The notes: generated by a model not told the origin, from the letters alone. Positions 16,636 to 27,651 are shown, counted from the first letter of the stretch. The stretch: 64,000 nt of DNA from Candidatus Avelusimicrobium luingense (GCA_900315845.1 OOHK01000007.1:1-64000), one strand, 5' to 3'. Numbers and translations are program-made.

Positions 16636-18720
16636 ATGAAAAAAATTTTTATTTTAACACTTGTTTTATTAGGTTGCACGTGCGGGGAAACATTTGCCCA
16701 AGGGCCACTTGTAACGGCTGGAAAAAGTGCAAAAGTTATACTTCGCAGTAACGAGCAAATGATGCTCATTATGCGTCAATTATCTTCCGAAGGATTAGAA
16801 TTTAATGGAACTTTAACCGCGTTGGTTGCCAATACCAATTTGCCAAATCCGTCGCAGGTACACTCTTTTGACACCTACATAAACAGCACCTGGCCGGCCC
16901 GTGCGGAATCGGCATTAGTTTGGAAAAGCCCTACTCTCAATGTAGAACAGGCCGCCCAATTATTACTTAAGCAAGAACCTATTACCCATTTATCTGCAAA
17001 ACAACAACAAGATTTTTATTTAATTTCTTATCCGGCCTTAGTATTAGAAGGGCCTTTTGTCGCCGAACCGCAACAACTTTCTTATGCGCTGGCCTATTAC
17101 CGTAATATTTTAGAAGGCAAACCTGTCAAAGCCACCTTGCCTCAAGCCTTAAGTGATTGGGCCCGCTCCATGGCAGCCGTTACTGATTTGGGGCTGTTGG
17201 GCACTTCCAATGATATATTTTTGATTTTGAAAAATGCTAAAAAACCATTTCCGCCTTTAGTTACTCCGTGGACCGATTTAATCACGGTGCAAGCCTTGCT
17301 TCAACACGAAGCCTACGATGCTATTGAAGAATTGGCCAAATTCCGTTTGACAAATATCGAAAGCAATCACCCGGAACTTTTATCCAGTTATTGGCATCAC
17401 ATTGCGGAATATATGAATAATATCGGGCATCCGTTATCTATTACGCCCAATAAAATAGCCGGATATTTTTTCCAACGGCCTATGCCATCTAAAATTCAAA
17501 GATTACTTGCCCAATATAACCCGTATAATTTATTTTATGTACAACCGTCTGTCAAAGTATTTGAAAACGGGTTAGCCTTGCGTCAAAACTTTTTACAAAA
17601 AATGCAACAAGAACAAGTAGCCGAACAAGAAGATTTAACCGATCTTATTTCCCAACAACTTAGTGAGAACATCCGTCCGGAAACGATGCCATCTTCTTCT
17701 ATCGCGCCGGAACAACTCACTCCGGAAAATATGGGATTTTCACGCTATAACAATCGTGCTATTTGGCAAACGGACCCCAAAGAAGGATATGAAAAATTAA
17801 TTCGTCGGGCCTTGCAAGAATGTGTCACTTTACGACAACAAATTGAATTAACACAAATAAAACTCAACGGAAATCTCCGCCCCTATCGTACTAAAGAACG
17901 GCTGCAATTAGAACGCCAATTGGCTAATTTACAAATGCAATATCAAGCGGCCGAGGCCCGGTTGCATCAAATTCATACCGAGCATGCAAAAAACACCCCG
18001 ATTGATCAAATTTCTTATTTAACTTATAAAGAACCGTTAGATATAGAAAATGATAACACACTTCCTTTTTCTACCCATTTTGATCCTACTATGTCCACTT
18101 CTTCATTAGGATTATTAACATTCTTTCACGCGCCTGTTAGTTCCCGTGAAGAAGCCAATTTGAAACAAGCCTTATTAGATTATGCCGAACATAATGTGAC
18201 ATTAGCCCAACAAGCGGCAAGAAATTCTAATGATCCCGAATTACTGCGCCAACACCAAAATGCTATAGACAAACTGTCCTATATCCACCGGGAAATTATC
18301 GCAGGCGCCCCGTATGAAATTATTGTTGTCAATGCGTACGGCGTTTCGGCGGAAGAAACAACCAGCACCCTTTTTGAAATACCGCCCATGCCTTACCGGT
18401 TTGAAGGGCATGGCCGTTACAGTTCATTTGAAGCCCCGGTGAAAAATAAATCCGATGGGGATGCAAAACAAAAATTATTTGATGATATCTATTATCACCA
18501 AGAAGCATTCTTCCAACAGCAAGTCTTAATGTATCGATACGAGATAAGAGCCATGGAACAAGATAAACGCCTTATCGGACGTAAAAATCGCGCACAGTTG
18601 CTGGAAAAATACCGGTTTGAATTAGCCGAAGCTGAAGCGAATTTATTGCGGGCTCAACAACGGATAGAGCGCCTCCTTAACCAAATCAAACAAGGTACTG
18701 CAATTAAAGAAATTCACTAA
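16636..18720 (+). CDS. secreted or lipid-anchored coiled-coil protein, unknown
   Basis: A 694-residue protein of unknown family. The N-terminus MKKIFILTLVLLGCTCGETFAQG is a signal peptide; LLGC at residue 14 could be a loose lipobox, while TFAQ would suit signal peptidase I. The body is alpha-helical and Gln/Leu-rich. Coiled-coil-like segments lie near residues 385-455 (RLQLERQLANLQMQYQAAEA) and at the C-terminus near 650-690 (LAEAEANLLRAQQRIERLL). It follows the caspase-like gene but has its own terminator-separated, palindrome-type promoter. The ribosome binding site is weak (AAATAGGTA). Confidence 0.72.
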   Translation: MKKIFILTLVLLGCTCGETFAQGPLVTAGKSAKVILRSNEQMMLIMRQLSSEGLEFNGTLTALVANTNLPNPSQVHSFDTYINSTWPARAESALVWKSPTLNVEQAAQLLLKQEPITHLSAKQQQDFYLISYPALVLEGPFVAEPQQLSYALAYYRNILEGKPVKATLPQALSDWARSMAAVTDLGLLGTSNDIFLILKNAKKPFPPLVTPWTDLITVQALLQHEAYDAIEELAKFRLTNIESNHPELLSSYWHHIAEYMNNIGHPLSITPNKIAGYFFQRPMPSKIQRLLAQYNPYNLFYVQPSVKVFENGLALRQNFLQKMQQEQVAEQEDLTDLISQQLSENIRPETMPSSSIAPEQLTPENMGFSRYNNRAIWQTDPKEGYEKLIRRALQECVTLRQQIELTQIKLNGNLRPYRTKERLQLERQLANLQMQYQAAEARLHQIHTEHAKNTPIDQISYLTYKEPLDIENDNTLPFSTHFDPTMSTSSLGLLTFFHAPVSSREEANLKQALLDYAEHNVTLAQQAARNSNDPELLRQHQNAIDKLSYIHREIIAGAPYEIIVVNAYGVSAEETTSTLFEIPPMPYRFEGHGRYSSFEAPVKNKSDGDAKQKLFDDIYYHQEAFFQQQVLMYRYEIRAMEQDKRLIGRKNRAQLLEKYRFELAEAEANLLRAQQRIERLLNQIKQGTAIKEIH

Positions 18721-18763
18721 ATTTACGCCGCACACCAGCCGAAATTTCATATAATAAGTATAT

Positions 18764-20044
18764 ATGGGATTATTTGTATTATTCCTAACCAATTTGATTT
18801 TTCCGTTGGCGGCTTTGGGCGTATTGTTTAGTTTCTTATTCTCGGGCCGGAGGGGTTTGCTTGCCCACTTGGGGCAAGAACTTCGCGAACGGTTCGGACT
18901 AGAGAAAAAAGACGAAATCATCCAAAACGCCATTTGGTTGCATTGTGCCAGTGTCGGAGAGGTATTATCCGTCCGAGAAGTTATTAGCCAACTTAAAGCG
19001 TTTTATAACCGAGATATTTTAATCACTACCTCTACTCAAGCCGGAAAAGAAACCGCTCTTAAAAATCCGCAAGTAAAACAAGCCTTACTCGTTCCGCTTG
19101 ATTTTTATCCGTCTTGCCGCCGTTTTATTCGGTTGGCTAATCCTTATCGTTTGTTTGTCGTAGAGCGCGAAATCTGGCCCAACCTATTAGAAGCCGCCTT
19201 TCAAGCCAATGTTCCGACGGCTCTTATTAACGGGCGCATTTCTGTAAAATCGGCCCGCGCTTATACGTTAATTAAACCGCTTTTTTCGCGCTTATTAAAA
19301 CATTTATCTTTTGCCGCCTTGCAAACCCCCGAAGATGCCCAACGCTATGAGCGTTTAGGATTACCGCATGAAAACTGCCACATTTGCGGTAACGTTAAAT
19401 ACGATGCACTTAACGATGCTCCTGCCCGCCTCGCCGAAGTAGATAAACTGATCAGTACATTAGGCTGGGGGGGCAAACCGATTGTAGTATTAGGCAGCAC
19501 GCATCCGCAAGAAGAAACCATGTTATTACGTGCTGCGCCTGAATTTATTAAAAACAATATTCGGTTAATTTTCGCGCCGCGCCATTTAGAGCGTATGCCG
19601 GAAATTCGTGACACGTTACGTCAAAGTGGCATTTCCCACACATTTTTCAGCGATACCACTCCCAACAAAAATGCAGTCTTAGTTTGCGCAGATGTTATGG
19701 GCTTGTTACCCTCGTTATATGCGCGGGCCACGCTTACATTTGTAGGCGGCTCGGTTGTTCCGCGCGGCGCGCATAATTTGTTGGAACCGGCTATTCTGTC
19801 TAAAACCGTTTTATTCGGTAAATATTTTTTTAACACCCCACAAACAGCCGAAGCATTATTAGAAAGAGGTGGGGGAATTTTAGTCAACGAACACGATTTT
19901 AAAGCAGTAGTCTTACGGTTAATTGCCGACCCGGCGCAACTGGAAAACATGTCCCAAAAAGCACGCCAAACGGCATTACATTTCAAAGGAGCCACGCAAC
20001 GTATTATGCAAGTGGTAGAAAATTATGAACGAAAATACAACTAA
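18764..20044 (+). CDS. waaA: 3-deoxy-D-manno-octulosonic acid (Kdo) transferase
   Basis: Transfers Kdo from CMP-Kdo to lipid A precursor at the inner membrane (EC 2.4.99.12 and following). The 426 residues match WaaA/KdtA in length and order: N-terminal membrane anchor (LFVLFLTNLIFPLAALGVLF), WLHCASVGEVLSVREVI near 55, STQAGKETA near 85, EREIWPNLLEAA near 127, INGRIS near 150, VLGSTHPQEE near 240, and GGSVVPRGAHNLLEPA near 327. TATAAT at 18750-18755 is only 8 nt before the ATG and there is no Shine-Dalgarno sequence, so translation may start on a nearly leaderless mRNA. It overlaps the next heptosyltransferase gene by 20 bp. Confidence 0.95.
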   Translation: MGLFVLFLTNLIFPLAALGVLFSFLFSGRRGLLAHLGQELRERFGLEKKDEIIQNAIWLHCASVGEVLSVREVISQLKAFYNRDILITTSTQAGKETALKNPQVKQALLVPLDFYPSCRRFIRLANPYRLFVVEREIWPNLLEAAFQANVPTALINGRISVKSARAYTLIKPLFSRLLKHLSFAALQTPEDAQRYERLGLPHENCHICGNVKYDALNDAPARLAEVDKLISTLGWGGKPIVVLGSTHPQEETMLLRAAPEFIKNNIRLIFAPRHLERMPEIRDTLRQSGISHTFFSDTTPNKNAVLVCADVMGLLPSLYARATLTFVGGSVVPRGAHNLLEPAILSKTVLFGKYFFNTPQTAEALLERGGGILVNEHDFKAVVLRLIADPAQLENMSQKARQTALHFKGATQRIMQVVENYERKYN

Positions 20045-21584
20045 ACAAAAACCGAATATATTAGTGATTCGCTTGTCGTCACTTGGCGATATTGTGCTTT
20101 CCTCGCCCGTCTATAAAAACATCAAAGCGGCGTGGCCGGATGCCAAAATCACCTTGATGGTCAAGCCGCAATTTGCCCAAGTGCTGGCCGGACATCCGTA
20201 TATTGATGAAATTATGGTTGCCAAAAAAGGATTATGGGCCAATGTACGTCAAATCCGTGCGGGGGGATTTACCCACCTGTTAGATTTGCACGTAACGTTA
20301 AAAACCATTTTGCTTAGTTTCTTTAGCCGCGTGCCGAACCGTATCCGCTACGATAAAAACTCTCTTGACCGCCGGCTATTTGTTCATTTTCGCCGCATGT
20401 CGCCGGTGCTTAAAGACAGCCACAATTTAGATAAGTATTTAGCCGCTTTAAAAGCATGGAATATTCCGGTTAAATACCGTGAATTTAAATTGGGCGATTG
20501 GGCCTATAAACATGTGGAAAATCTCGGTAAAAAAATTAATACGATTGCTATTTTCCAAACGTCTTTTATCGGAGACAGCGTACTGACCACTCCGCTCATC
20601 CAAAAAACAGCCAAACTGTTTCCGGATGCTAAAATCGTCGTGGTAACTCGCCCGCAAACGGAAGATATTTTCCGCCCGATGAAAGAAGTTTCCCAAATTA
20701 TCTTAAATGATAAAAAAGGGTGGAACAAAATTGCCGGCGTATGGAAAACCGCCAATGCCATTAAAAAAACACATGCGGATATCTTGCTTGTACCGCACCG
20801 CAGTTTCAGAAGTGCGTTAATTGCCTGGCTCTCGCGCGTGCCGATACGCATTGGGTTTACATCCAGCGAAGGCAGATTCTTCTACACGAAAACGGTTCCG
20901 TTCTCGTGGATGATTCATGATGCAGAACGCAATTTATCCTTGTTGCAAGGAATTGCCAAAGAACAATTTACGGCTGAAAAATTAAGCATGCGTTATGCCC
21001 CGTCTGCCGAAGAAAATGTAGAACGGTTGATGAAAGACTTTAATTTAGAAGGCAAAGTACTCGTCGGTATTCATGCGGGAAGCGCGTGGCCGACCAAATG
21101 CTGGCCGATGGAATATTTCGTTAAACTCATTAGCCGCTTGCAAAGCGAATTAGGCGTGCAAGCCGTGCTTATCGGTGGGGGGAAAGAAGACACCGCCCAA
21201 GGTGAAAAAATCTGCCAACTTTCTACCGGACATGCTGCCAGTTTATGCGGTAAAACAAGTCTGGCCGATTTGATGGCGTTAATGAAACATTTTAAATTGT
21301 TCATTACCAACGATTCCGGCCCCATGCATATTGCTACCGCGTTTGATGTGCCGACGCTCGCCATCTTCGGGCCGACGACGCGCGAATTAGGATTCTTCCC
21401 ATATGGCGAAGGACACCGCGTTATGGAAGTGAAAGATTTGCCTTGCCGCCCTTGTGCTTTACACGGCGGAAAGAAATGTCCGAAAAAACATTTTAAATGT
21501 ATGCGTGACATTTCGCCGGATGTAGTATTTGAAAACGCCAAAGAGATGTTAGAAAAAGCCGGCGTTCTTCCGGTAAAAAAATAA
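20025..21584 (+). CDS. GT9-family heptosyltransferase with duplicated N-terminal domain
   Basis: An LPS core glycosyltransferase (ADP-heptose:LPS heptosyltransferase family, GT9), overlapping waaA by 20 bp. It is 519 residues, about 170 longer than usual. Residues 11-70 (NILVIRLSSLGDIVLSSPVY ... YIDEIMVAKKG) are a GT9 N-terminal acceptor domain. A second one starts near residue 170 (INTIAIFQTSFIGDSVLTTP ... VSQIILNDKKG) and leads into a complete enzyme with GIHAGSAWPTKCWP near 350, ITNDSGPMHIATAFDVPTLAIFGPT near 425-450, and CRPC/CPKKHFKCM near the C-terminus. So the order is N-N-C. The first N domain might bind acceptor or be a fusion relic. Confidence 0.9.
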   Translation: MNENTTKQKPNILVIRLSSLGDIVLSSPVYKNIKAAWPDAKITLMVKPQFAQVLAGHPYIDEIMVAKKGLWANVRQIRAGGFTHLLDLHVTLKTILLSFFSRVPNRIRYDKNSLDRRLFVHFRRMSPVLKDSHNLDKYLAALKAWNIPVKYREFKLGDWAYKHVENLGKKINTIAIFQTSFIGDSVLTTPLIQKTAKLFPDAKIVVVTRPQTEDIFRPMKEVSQIILNDKKGWNKIAGVWKTANAIKKTHADILLVPHRSFRSALIAWLSRVPIRIGFTSSEGRFFYTKTVPFSWMIHDAERNLSLLQGIAKEQFTAEKLSMRYAPSAEENVERLMKDFNLEGKVLVGIHAGSAWPTKCWPMEYFVKLISRLQSELGVQAVLIGGGKEDTAQGEKICQLSTGHAASLCGKTSLADLMALMKHFKLFITNDSGPMHIATAFDVPTLAIFGPTTRELGFFPYGEGHRVMEVKDLPCRPCALHGGKKCPKKHFKCMRDISPDVVFENAKEMLEKAGVLPVKK

Positions 21585-21597
21585 GGAAATTTTTACT

Positions 21598-21630
21598 AAA
21601 AAACCCGGAGACAAATTCTACGGGTTTTTT
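21598..21630 (+). terminator. intrinsic terminator after the waaA operon
   Basis: AAAAAACCCG pairs with CGGGTTTTTT across a 13-nt loop. The symmetry means it may also serve the minus-strand gene ending at 21647. Confidence 0.75.
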
Positions 21631-21646
21631 GTTTGCTACATAACCA

Positions 21647-22108
21647 TCAAAAGTCGTCTTCGGGCTGCTCGTCCAGAGCGGCTTTGGTTTCTTGAAATAA
21701 CTTTTTAATTTCTTTAATTTTTTCCAAGGGCAACCAAACCCCTTTTTTGGTCCAGCCCTTTTCATCTTCCCATTGTCGTAATACCAACCCGCGCACGCCT
21801 TTAAGCATACCGAAACCGGCCACAATACAGATTCCCGGACGTTTGGCAAATTTGCCCAAGGAGTCCGGAGGGATATTTTGCGGCTCATCGGATAGCGCAG
21901 ATATTTTGGCGGTAAGCGCCCGTACGATTGGCGGAGTAAGCGTTACACCATCATGAGTGGGCGCATTAAGCCCATCCATATCTATATACCTGCGTATAGA
22001 CACATAACGAAAATTGCGATATACATCTATACTAAAGTGTATCTCACTTTTATCGTCTAAGGTTAACACCCCGATTTCCCTAAGTACCGTAAAACTGCTT
22101 TCACTCAT
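21647..22108 (-). CDS. protein with two PC4/YdbC-like ssDNA-binding repeats
   Basis: A 153-residue basic protein. I see two copies of a pattern typical of the transcriptional coactivator p15/PC4 fold (beta strands, then KGhxL and an amphipathic helix): residues about 20-70 (FRYVSIRRYI ... DGVTLTPPIVRALTAKI) and about 95-145 (RGLVLRQWEDEKGWTKKGVW then LPLEKIKEIKKLF). Bacterial PC4-like proteins bind single-stranded DNA and usually dimerise; a tandem pair in one chain could make a monomeric equivalent. The assignment is by pattern only. Divergent from the kinase gene at 22262. Confidence 0.55.
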   Translation of the reverse strand: MSESSFTVLREIGVLTLDDKSEIHFSIDVYRNFRYVSIRRYIDMDGLNAPTHDGVTLTPPIVRALTAKISALSDEPQNIPPDSLGKFAKRPGICIVAGFGMLKGVRGLVLRQWEDEKGWTKKGVWLPLEKIKEIKKLFQETKAALDEQPEDDF

Positions 22109-22195
22109 ATTTATCCATCTGTCTTAAAACCAGATGCCCCCTATTATAAAACCCGAAAATATGGTATGATATTGCTAGTTATATTGTAACGGTTA

Positions 22196-22243
22196 GATGC
22201 CGGAAAAGCAAGCCGTTTTTAGTCATACCTCAAACCCGGCATC
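22196..22243 (+). promoter_or_regulatory. 5' leader inverted repeat before kinase gene
   Basis: GATGCCGG (22196-22203) and CCGGCATC (22236-22243) are perfect inverted repeats 32 nt apart, directly upstream of the start at 22262. They could form a leader hairpin or bind a dimeric regulator; neither is shown. Confidence 0.35.
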
Positions 22244-22261
22244 CAAAACAGAGAAAATAGT

Positions 22262-24592
22262 ATGAGCGAACTCCCTTCTTTAGTCGGACAAATTATCTCC
22301 GGTTGTGAGATTTTAGAAAAAACCGCCGAAGGCGGCATGGGGTCTGTGTACCGGGCCCGTCACCGCGCCTTAAACCGCATTGTCTGCGTAAAAATTTTAA
22401 GTCCGGCTTTATCTAAAGATAAAAAAGCCGTAGAATTATTCTTAACCGAAGCACGCGCTATTGCCGAACTGGATCACCCCAATATCGTTAATGTATATAA
22501 CGTAGGTAAAGAGCATGGATATTATTTTATTGTGATGTCCTTTATTGAAGGGCAAACACTCTCTTCCATGCTGAAGAAAGAAAAAGTCCTTCCGGTAGGA
22601 AAGGTTTTAGATTTATTTGACGGTGTATTGCAAGGGTTGGACGCCGCACACGCCAAAGGCATTATTCACCGCGATATTAAACCGTCTAACATTTTAATTA
22701 CTCCGCAAGGGCAAGCCAAATTGGTGGACTTCGGTATCGCCAAAAAAGTAGAAAAAGGCGGTTCTACCAAAACCAGTGAACTGGCAGGAACGGCTTACTT
22801 CATTGCGCCGGAACAGGCATTAGGCCAAAATTTAGATACCCGCGCCGATTTATATTCTATCGGGGCAAGTTTATTTTACGTTTTAACAGGGCAATTTCCG
22901 TATAACGGCAAAACTACGATTGATATTATCCAAAAACACATTAACGATCCCGTGCCGGACCCGAATAAATTACGCAAAGATTTACCGGCATGGTTAGGGC
23001 CTGCTATTCAAAAGTTAATGAGTAAAAACCCGGATGATCGTTTTGCTACCGCCAAAGAAACCTATTTATTTTTCCGCAAGATGCGCGCAGACGATCAACT
23101 TCGTTTGCAATCGGGCAGCGCCGGGAAAGCCATTGATTTGGGTGGGGAAGCCCCTAAAATGGTCGTGAAAGATGAACGGCAACATACCCAAACTTTTCAT
23201 ACGCCGCAACGTCAGGCACAACTTAAAACGCCTACACAACCGACGATAAATACCTCGTTGATGCCTAAAATTAACGTAGGCGCAGCCGCCCCCGATCCTG
23301 CACCGACTGCTCCCGAAAAAGCAGCACAATCCACAACGCAAATGTTAAATACGCAGAATGTGGCGACCAATCCTATTTATACAGGAACAAATAAAAAATC
23401 TTCTGTATTTGATTCGTCGCTTTCTCCGGCTGATAAAAAGGATATTCGTTCGTTAATTATTTTCTTGCCGTTATTTTTGTTATTTGCCGGGTTAATTACG
23501 TTTGTATTTTATAACTTAGGGACTATCGGATCCGTGCATTTGTCAAATTCGGCAGGCTTATTGCATAACTTTATTTCGCCGTTTATTGCTTCGCAATATG
23601 CTCCTAATCAAATGATATTTACGTTATTAAGCGGAGTGATGATTGTGCTCATATTCGCCTCGTCTTCCATACGGGCATTTTCTCATTCCACAACCGTGCT
23701 ACTCTTTTTAGCCCTTGTATCATTTGTAGCAGGGTTATTTACGCCGCATGCACCGGTAATGGATATCAGTCATATGTTCCAATATATCTTTTCACCGGAA
23801 TATTACTTCTGCTATTTGATTATTTCCTTATCATTAGGAATATCAATCTGCTGGACAATAAACCGTTCGCGCATGCAAGGTGTTTTAGGTGCCGCATTAG
23901 TTATTTTTGCTATCGGAATGTCCTTTGCCTCGTCTCACTTAACAATCGCACCGGATACCAAAGAAATCTTTTTCTCTGCGCTGTTCTATATTGCACTATT
24001 CTGCGGAATTTGTGCCGTGTATTATTTGTCTTCACAAAGACATAAAGATTCTATCCTATTACCTTGTTTCTTGTTGTTAGTTGCAGTAGGGGGGATATGG
24101 ATATATACGGTGTCTGGCTTAGTAGCCTCTACCAATAAAACATTAGATGTACTGATTTCACAAGTAGATGTACGACTCAATGCAGAAACACGTGAAGGTA
24201 CCGAACCGGAAGACAGTGTCCTTAATGAGAGTGTCCTTAATTTGAAAACCACTAAAAGACCGTCATTAAAAAACATTGACCGTTCTAATGAATTTACCGG
24301 TATGCCATTAGAAGAAGTAGCCAAAGAATTAAATGTACGTATTGAAAAAGCGGCACCTAATTTATTAGATGATGATACACGCGCCTTATTTGCGGGCCTA
24401 TTGGCGCCGTTCTATCAAGGCGGACGCCAAGCCATGAAATGGCGGATATGGGGTTATGCATTTACATATCCTATTCATCACTTTAACCGTAATGCTCAAA
24501 CCAACGGGGCCTATTTCTTCTTAATTGCCATGTTATATTTGGTAGGGCTAGTCGGTTGTGCCAATACCATTATCTTTAGGGAGGAGTTATGA
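22262..24592 (+). CDS. membrane Ser/Thr protein kinase (Hanks type)
   Basis: A 776-residue PknB/Stk-like kinase. The catalytic domain occupies residues 15-275: glycine loop AEGGMGSVYRA (22-32), ATP lysine K44 in CVKIL, catalytic loop HRDIKPSN with D138, and DFGIA with D156, followed by a GTAYFIAPEQ activation-segment end. A Pro/Thr-rich linker (about 280-385) leads to roughly eight transmembrane segments (about 400-630) and then a hydrophilic part with a final helix at the C-terminus (YFFLIAMLYLVGLVG). There are no PASTA repeats; the polytopic C-terminus may sense a membrane signal. It overlaps the PP2C gene by 4 bp, so kinase and phosphatase are made together. Confidence 0.93.
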   Translation: MSELPSLVGQIISGCEILEKTAEGGMGSVYRARHRALNRIVCVKILSPALSKDKKAVELFLTEARAIAELDHPNIVNVYNVGKEHGYYFIVMSFIEGQTLSSMLKKEKVLPVGKVLDLFDGVLQGLDAAHAKGIIHRDIKPSNILITPQGQAKLVDFGIAKKVEKGGSTKTSELAGTAYFIAPEQALGQNLDTRADLYSIGASLFYVLTGQFPYNGKTTIDIIQKHINDPVPDPNKLRKDLPAWLGPAIQKLMSKNPDDRFATAKETYLFFRKMRADDQLRLQSGSAGKAIDLGGEAPKMVVKDERQHTQTFHTPQRQAQLKTPTQPTINTSLMPKINVGAAAPDPAPTAPEKAAQSTTQMLNTQNVATNPIYTGTNKKSSVFDSSLSPADKKDIRSLIIFLPLFLLFAGLITFVFYNLGTIGSVHLSNSAGLLHNFISPFIASQYAPNQMIFTLLSGVMIVLIFASSSIRAFSHSTTVLLFLALVSFVAGLFTPHAPVMDISHMFQYIFSPEYYFCYLIISLSLGISICWTINRSRMQGVLGAALVIFAIGMSFASSHLTIAPDTKEIFFSALFYIALFCGICAVYYLSSQRHKDSILLPCFLLLVAVGGIWIYTVSGLVASTNKTLDVLISQVDVRLNAETREGTEPEDSVLNESVLNLKTTKRPSLKNIDRSNEFTGMPLEEVAKELNVRIEKAAPNLLDDDTRALFAGLLAPFYQGGRQAMKWRIWGYAFTYPIHHFNRNAQTNGAYFFLIAMLYLVGLVGCANTIIFREEL

Positions 24593-25416
24593 GCCATTTT
24601 GATATAGAATTTGCCGCCGTAACCGATATTGGCAAAATCAGAGAAAAAAATGAAGATAACGTGCTGATTTCTTCTTCCTTAGGATTAGGGGTAGTGGCCG
24701 ACGGAATGGGGGGGCATAGTGCCGGAGAAGTAGCCAGCAATATTGCCGTTTCCGTATTGGCCGAAACCGTACGCAAATTAAACAACGGCCAACTTAAAAT
24801 TCCCGCCACCTTTTTACCCAAGTTAGATTATACCGAACGTAAAATGTTAATGGCAGCGAACTTGGCCAATATCGCCATTTACTCTACGGCCCAATCGTCT
24901 GAAATTTACAAGATGATGGGTACCACGTTAACGGGCGTTATTTTTGACCACGATTACGCTACGGCTGTTCACGTAGGCGATTCCCGCTTATATTTGTTCC
25001 GTAACGATAAAATTGTTCAAATCACCACCGATCACTCCTTGGCTAACGAACAAGTACGTCGCGGCTTACTCACGCGCGCAGAAGCCGACCGCTCTAAAAT
25101 TCAAAACGTGCTTACGCGTGCTATGGGTATTAAAAAGAACATTGAATTTGACTTGTTAAAATTCCCTATCAAAGCAGGAGACGAAATTTTGCTCTGCTCC
25201 GATGGCCTTTATAAAGGCCTTCGTGAAAGTGATATGGCAGATATTTTACGCAACGGCAAAGATATGCCGATTGTCAAACTGTGCAAACAATTAGTTAATT
25301 GCTCTAACGAAAAAGACGGACAGGATAACATTTCTGCCGTACTTATCAAAGTCATGCCACCTAAAAAATTGACTTTCCGGCAACGGATGCGTCGGTTTTT
25401 TGGGGTTAAATCGTAA
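24589..25416 (+). CDS. PP2C-family Ser/Thr protein phosphatase
   Basis: A 275-residue metal-dependent phosphatase that should reverse the phosphorylation by the kinase just upstream (4-bp ATGA overlap). The family's ordered motifs are all there: TDIGKIREKNEDN near 11-23, VVADGMGGHSAGEVAS near 35-50 (metal-binding Asp), MGTTLTGVIF near 110, AVHVGDSRLYLFRN near 125-138, DHSLANEQVRRG near 147, LLCSDGLYKGL near 205-215 and GQDNISAVLI near 245. It ends with a basic tail. Cytoplasmic. Confidence 0.95.
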   Translation: MSHFDIEFAAVTDIGKIREKNEDNVLISSSLGLGVVADGMGGHSAGEVASNIAVSVLAETVRKLNNGQLKIPATFLPKLDYTERKMLMAANLANIAIYSTAQSSEIYKMMGTTLTGVIFDHDYATAVHVGDSRLYLFRNDKIVQITTDHSLANEQVRRGLLTRAEADRSKIQNVLTRAMGIKKNIEFDLLKFPIKAGDEILLCSDGLYKGLRESDMADILRNGKDMPIVKLCKQLVNCSNEKDGQDNISAVLIKVMPPKKLTFRQRMRRFFGVKS

Positions 25417-25446
25417 TATTTAACGACCTCATTTTTACGTCTGAAA

Positions 25447-25484
25447 TCAACCCTTCTTTTTTAGCACTCAAAAAGAAGGGTTGA
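25447..25484 (+). terminator. hairpin terminating the kinase operon and overlapping the groESL promoter
   Basis: A perfect 15-bp inverted repeat (25447-25461 and 25470-25484) with an 8-nt loop. The loop and stem edge contain TTAGCACTC (25461-25469), a consensus CIRCE half-site, and the right arm runs into the groESL -35 box. It lacks a strong T tract after the right arm, so termination efficiency is uncertain. Confidence 0.55.
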
Positions 25485-25534
25485 CAATTATGTAAAGATA
25501 TGCTAAATTAGCATTATGCTTGAAAGAGTGCTAA
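25481..25534 (+). promoter_or_regulatory. groESL promoter with CIRCE (HrcA) element
   Basis: TTGACA (25481-25486), 17 bp, TAAATT (25504-25509). Downstream, TTAGCATTA (25508-25516), N9, GAGTGCTAA (25526-25534) matches the CIRCE consensus TTAGCACTC-N9-GAGTGCTAA with a perfect right half and 7 of 9 in the left half. A perfect left half also occurs at 25461. This indicates repression by HrcA and heat induction. Confidence 0.85.
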
Positions 25535-25589
25535 AAACACTACCCCAAGCACATCAACTTTAATTCCAAAAATAAGGAGTGTATGGAAT

Positions 25590-25883
25590 ATGGCAGAAGT
25601 AAAAATTAAACCGTTGGGTGACCGTGTAATCGTGAAGCCCATTGAAAGAGAGACGATGAAAGGGGGAATCATCATTCCTGACACCGCCAAAGAAAAACCG
25701 ATGGAAGGGGAAGTATTAGCCGTCGGCCCGGGTAAATTAAATGAAAAAGGCGAACGCGCCGCTATGGACGTTAAAAAAGGCGACCGCGTGTTGTACGGGA
25801 AATACTCCGGTACGGAAGTAAAATTAGATGATGAAACGTATTTAATTATTCACCAAGACGAAATCTTGGGTATTTTGGGGTAA
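25590..25883 (+). CDS. groES: co-chaperonin GroES
   Basis: The 97-residue lid of the chaperonin. It begins [20 protein letters not shown], the mobile loop is [20 protein letters not shown] (about 20-38), and the end [18 protein letters not shown] is typical. Upstream CIRCE control and AAGGAG; groEL follows 17 bp later. It caps the GroEL cavity during ATP-driven folding in the cytoplasm. Confidence 0.98.
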   Translation: MAEVKIKPLGDRVIVKPIERETMKGGIIIPDTAKEKPMEGEVLAVGPGKLNEKGERAAMDVKKGDRVLYGKYSGTEVKLDDETYLIIHQDEILGILG

Positions 25884-25888
25884 AATAA

Positions 25889-27535
<1,647 letters not shown>

Positions 27536-27577
27536 GTGCGAGGCGCACTCCCAGTGCCCGCGCGTTACGCGTAATTT

Positions 27578-27616
27578 AACCCCCTTGTGGCAAGTGTCCG
27601 CGAGGGGGTTCGTTTT
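27578..27616 (+). terminator. groESL terminator
   Basis: AACCCCCT pairs with AGGGGGTT across a 17-nt loop, followed by CGTTTTG. A second, stronger hairpin follows at 27652. Confidence 0.7.
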
Positions 27617-27651
27617 GAGTTTTTACTAAACACCATAAGATGTCCTTTACG

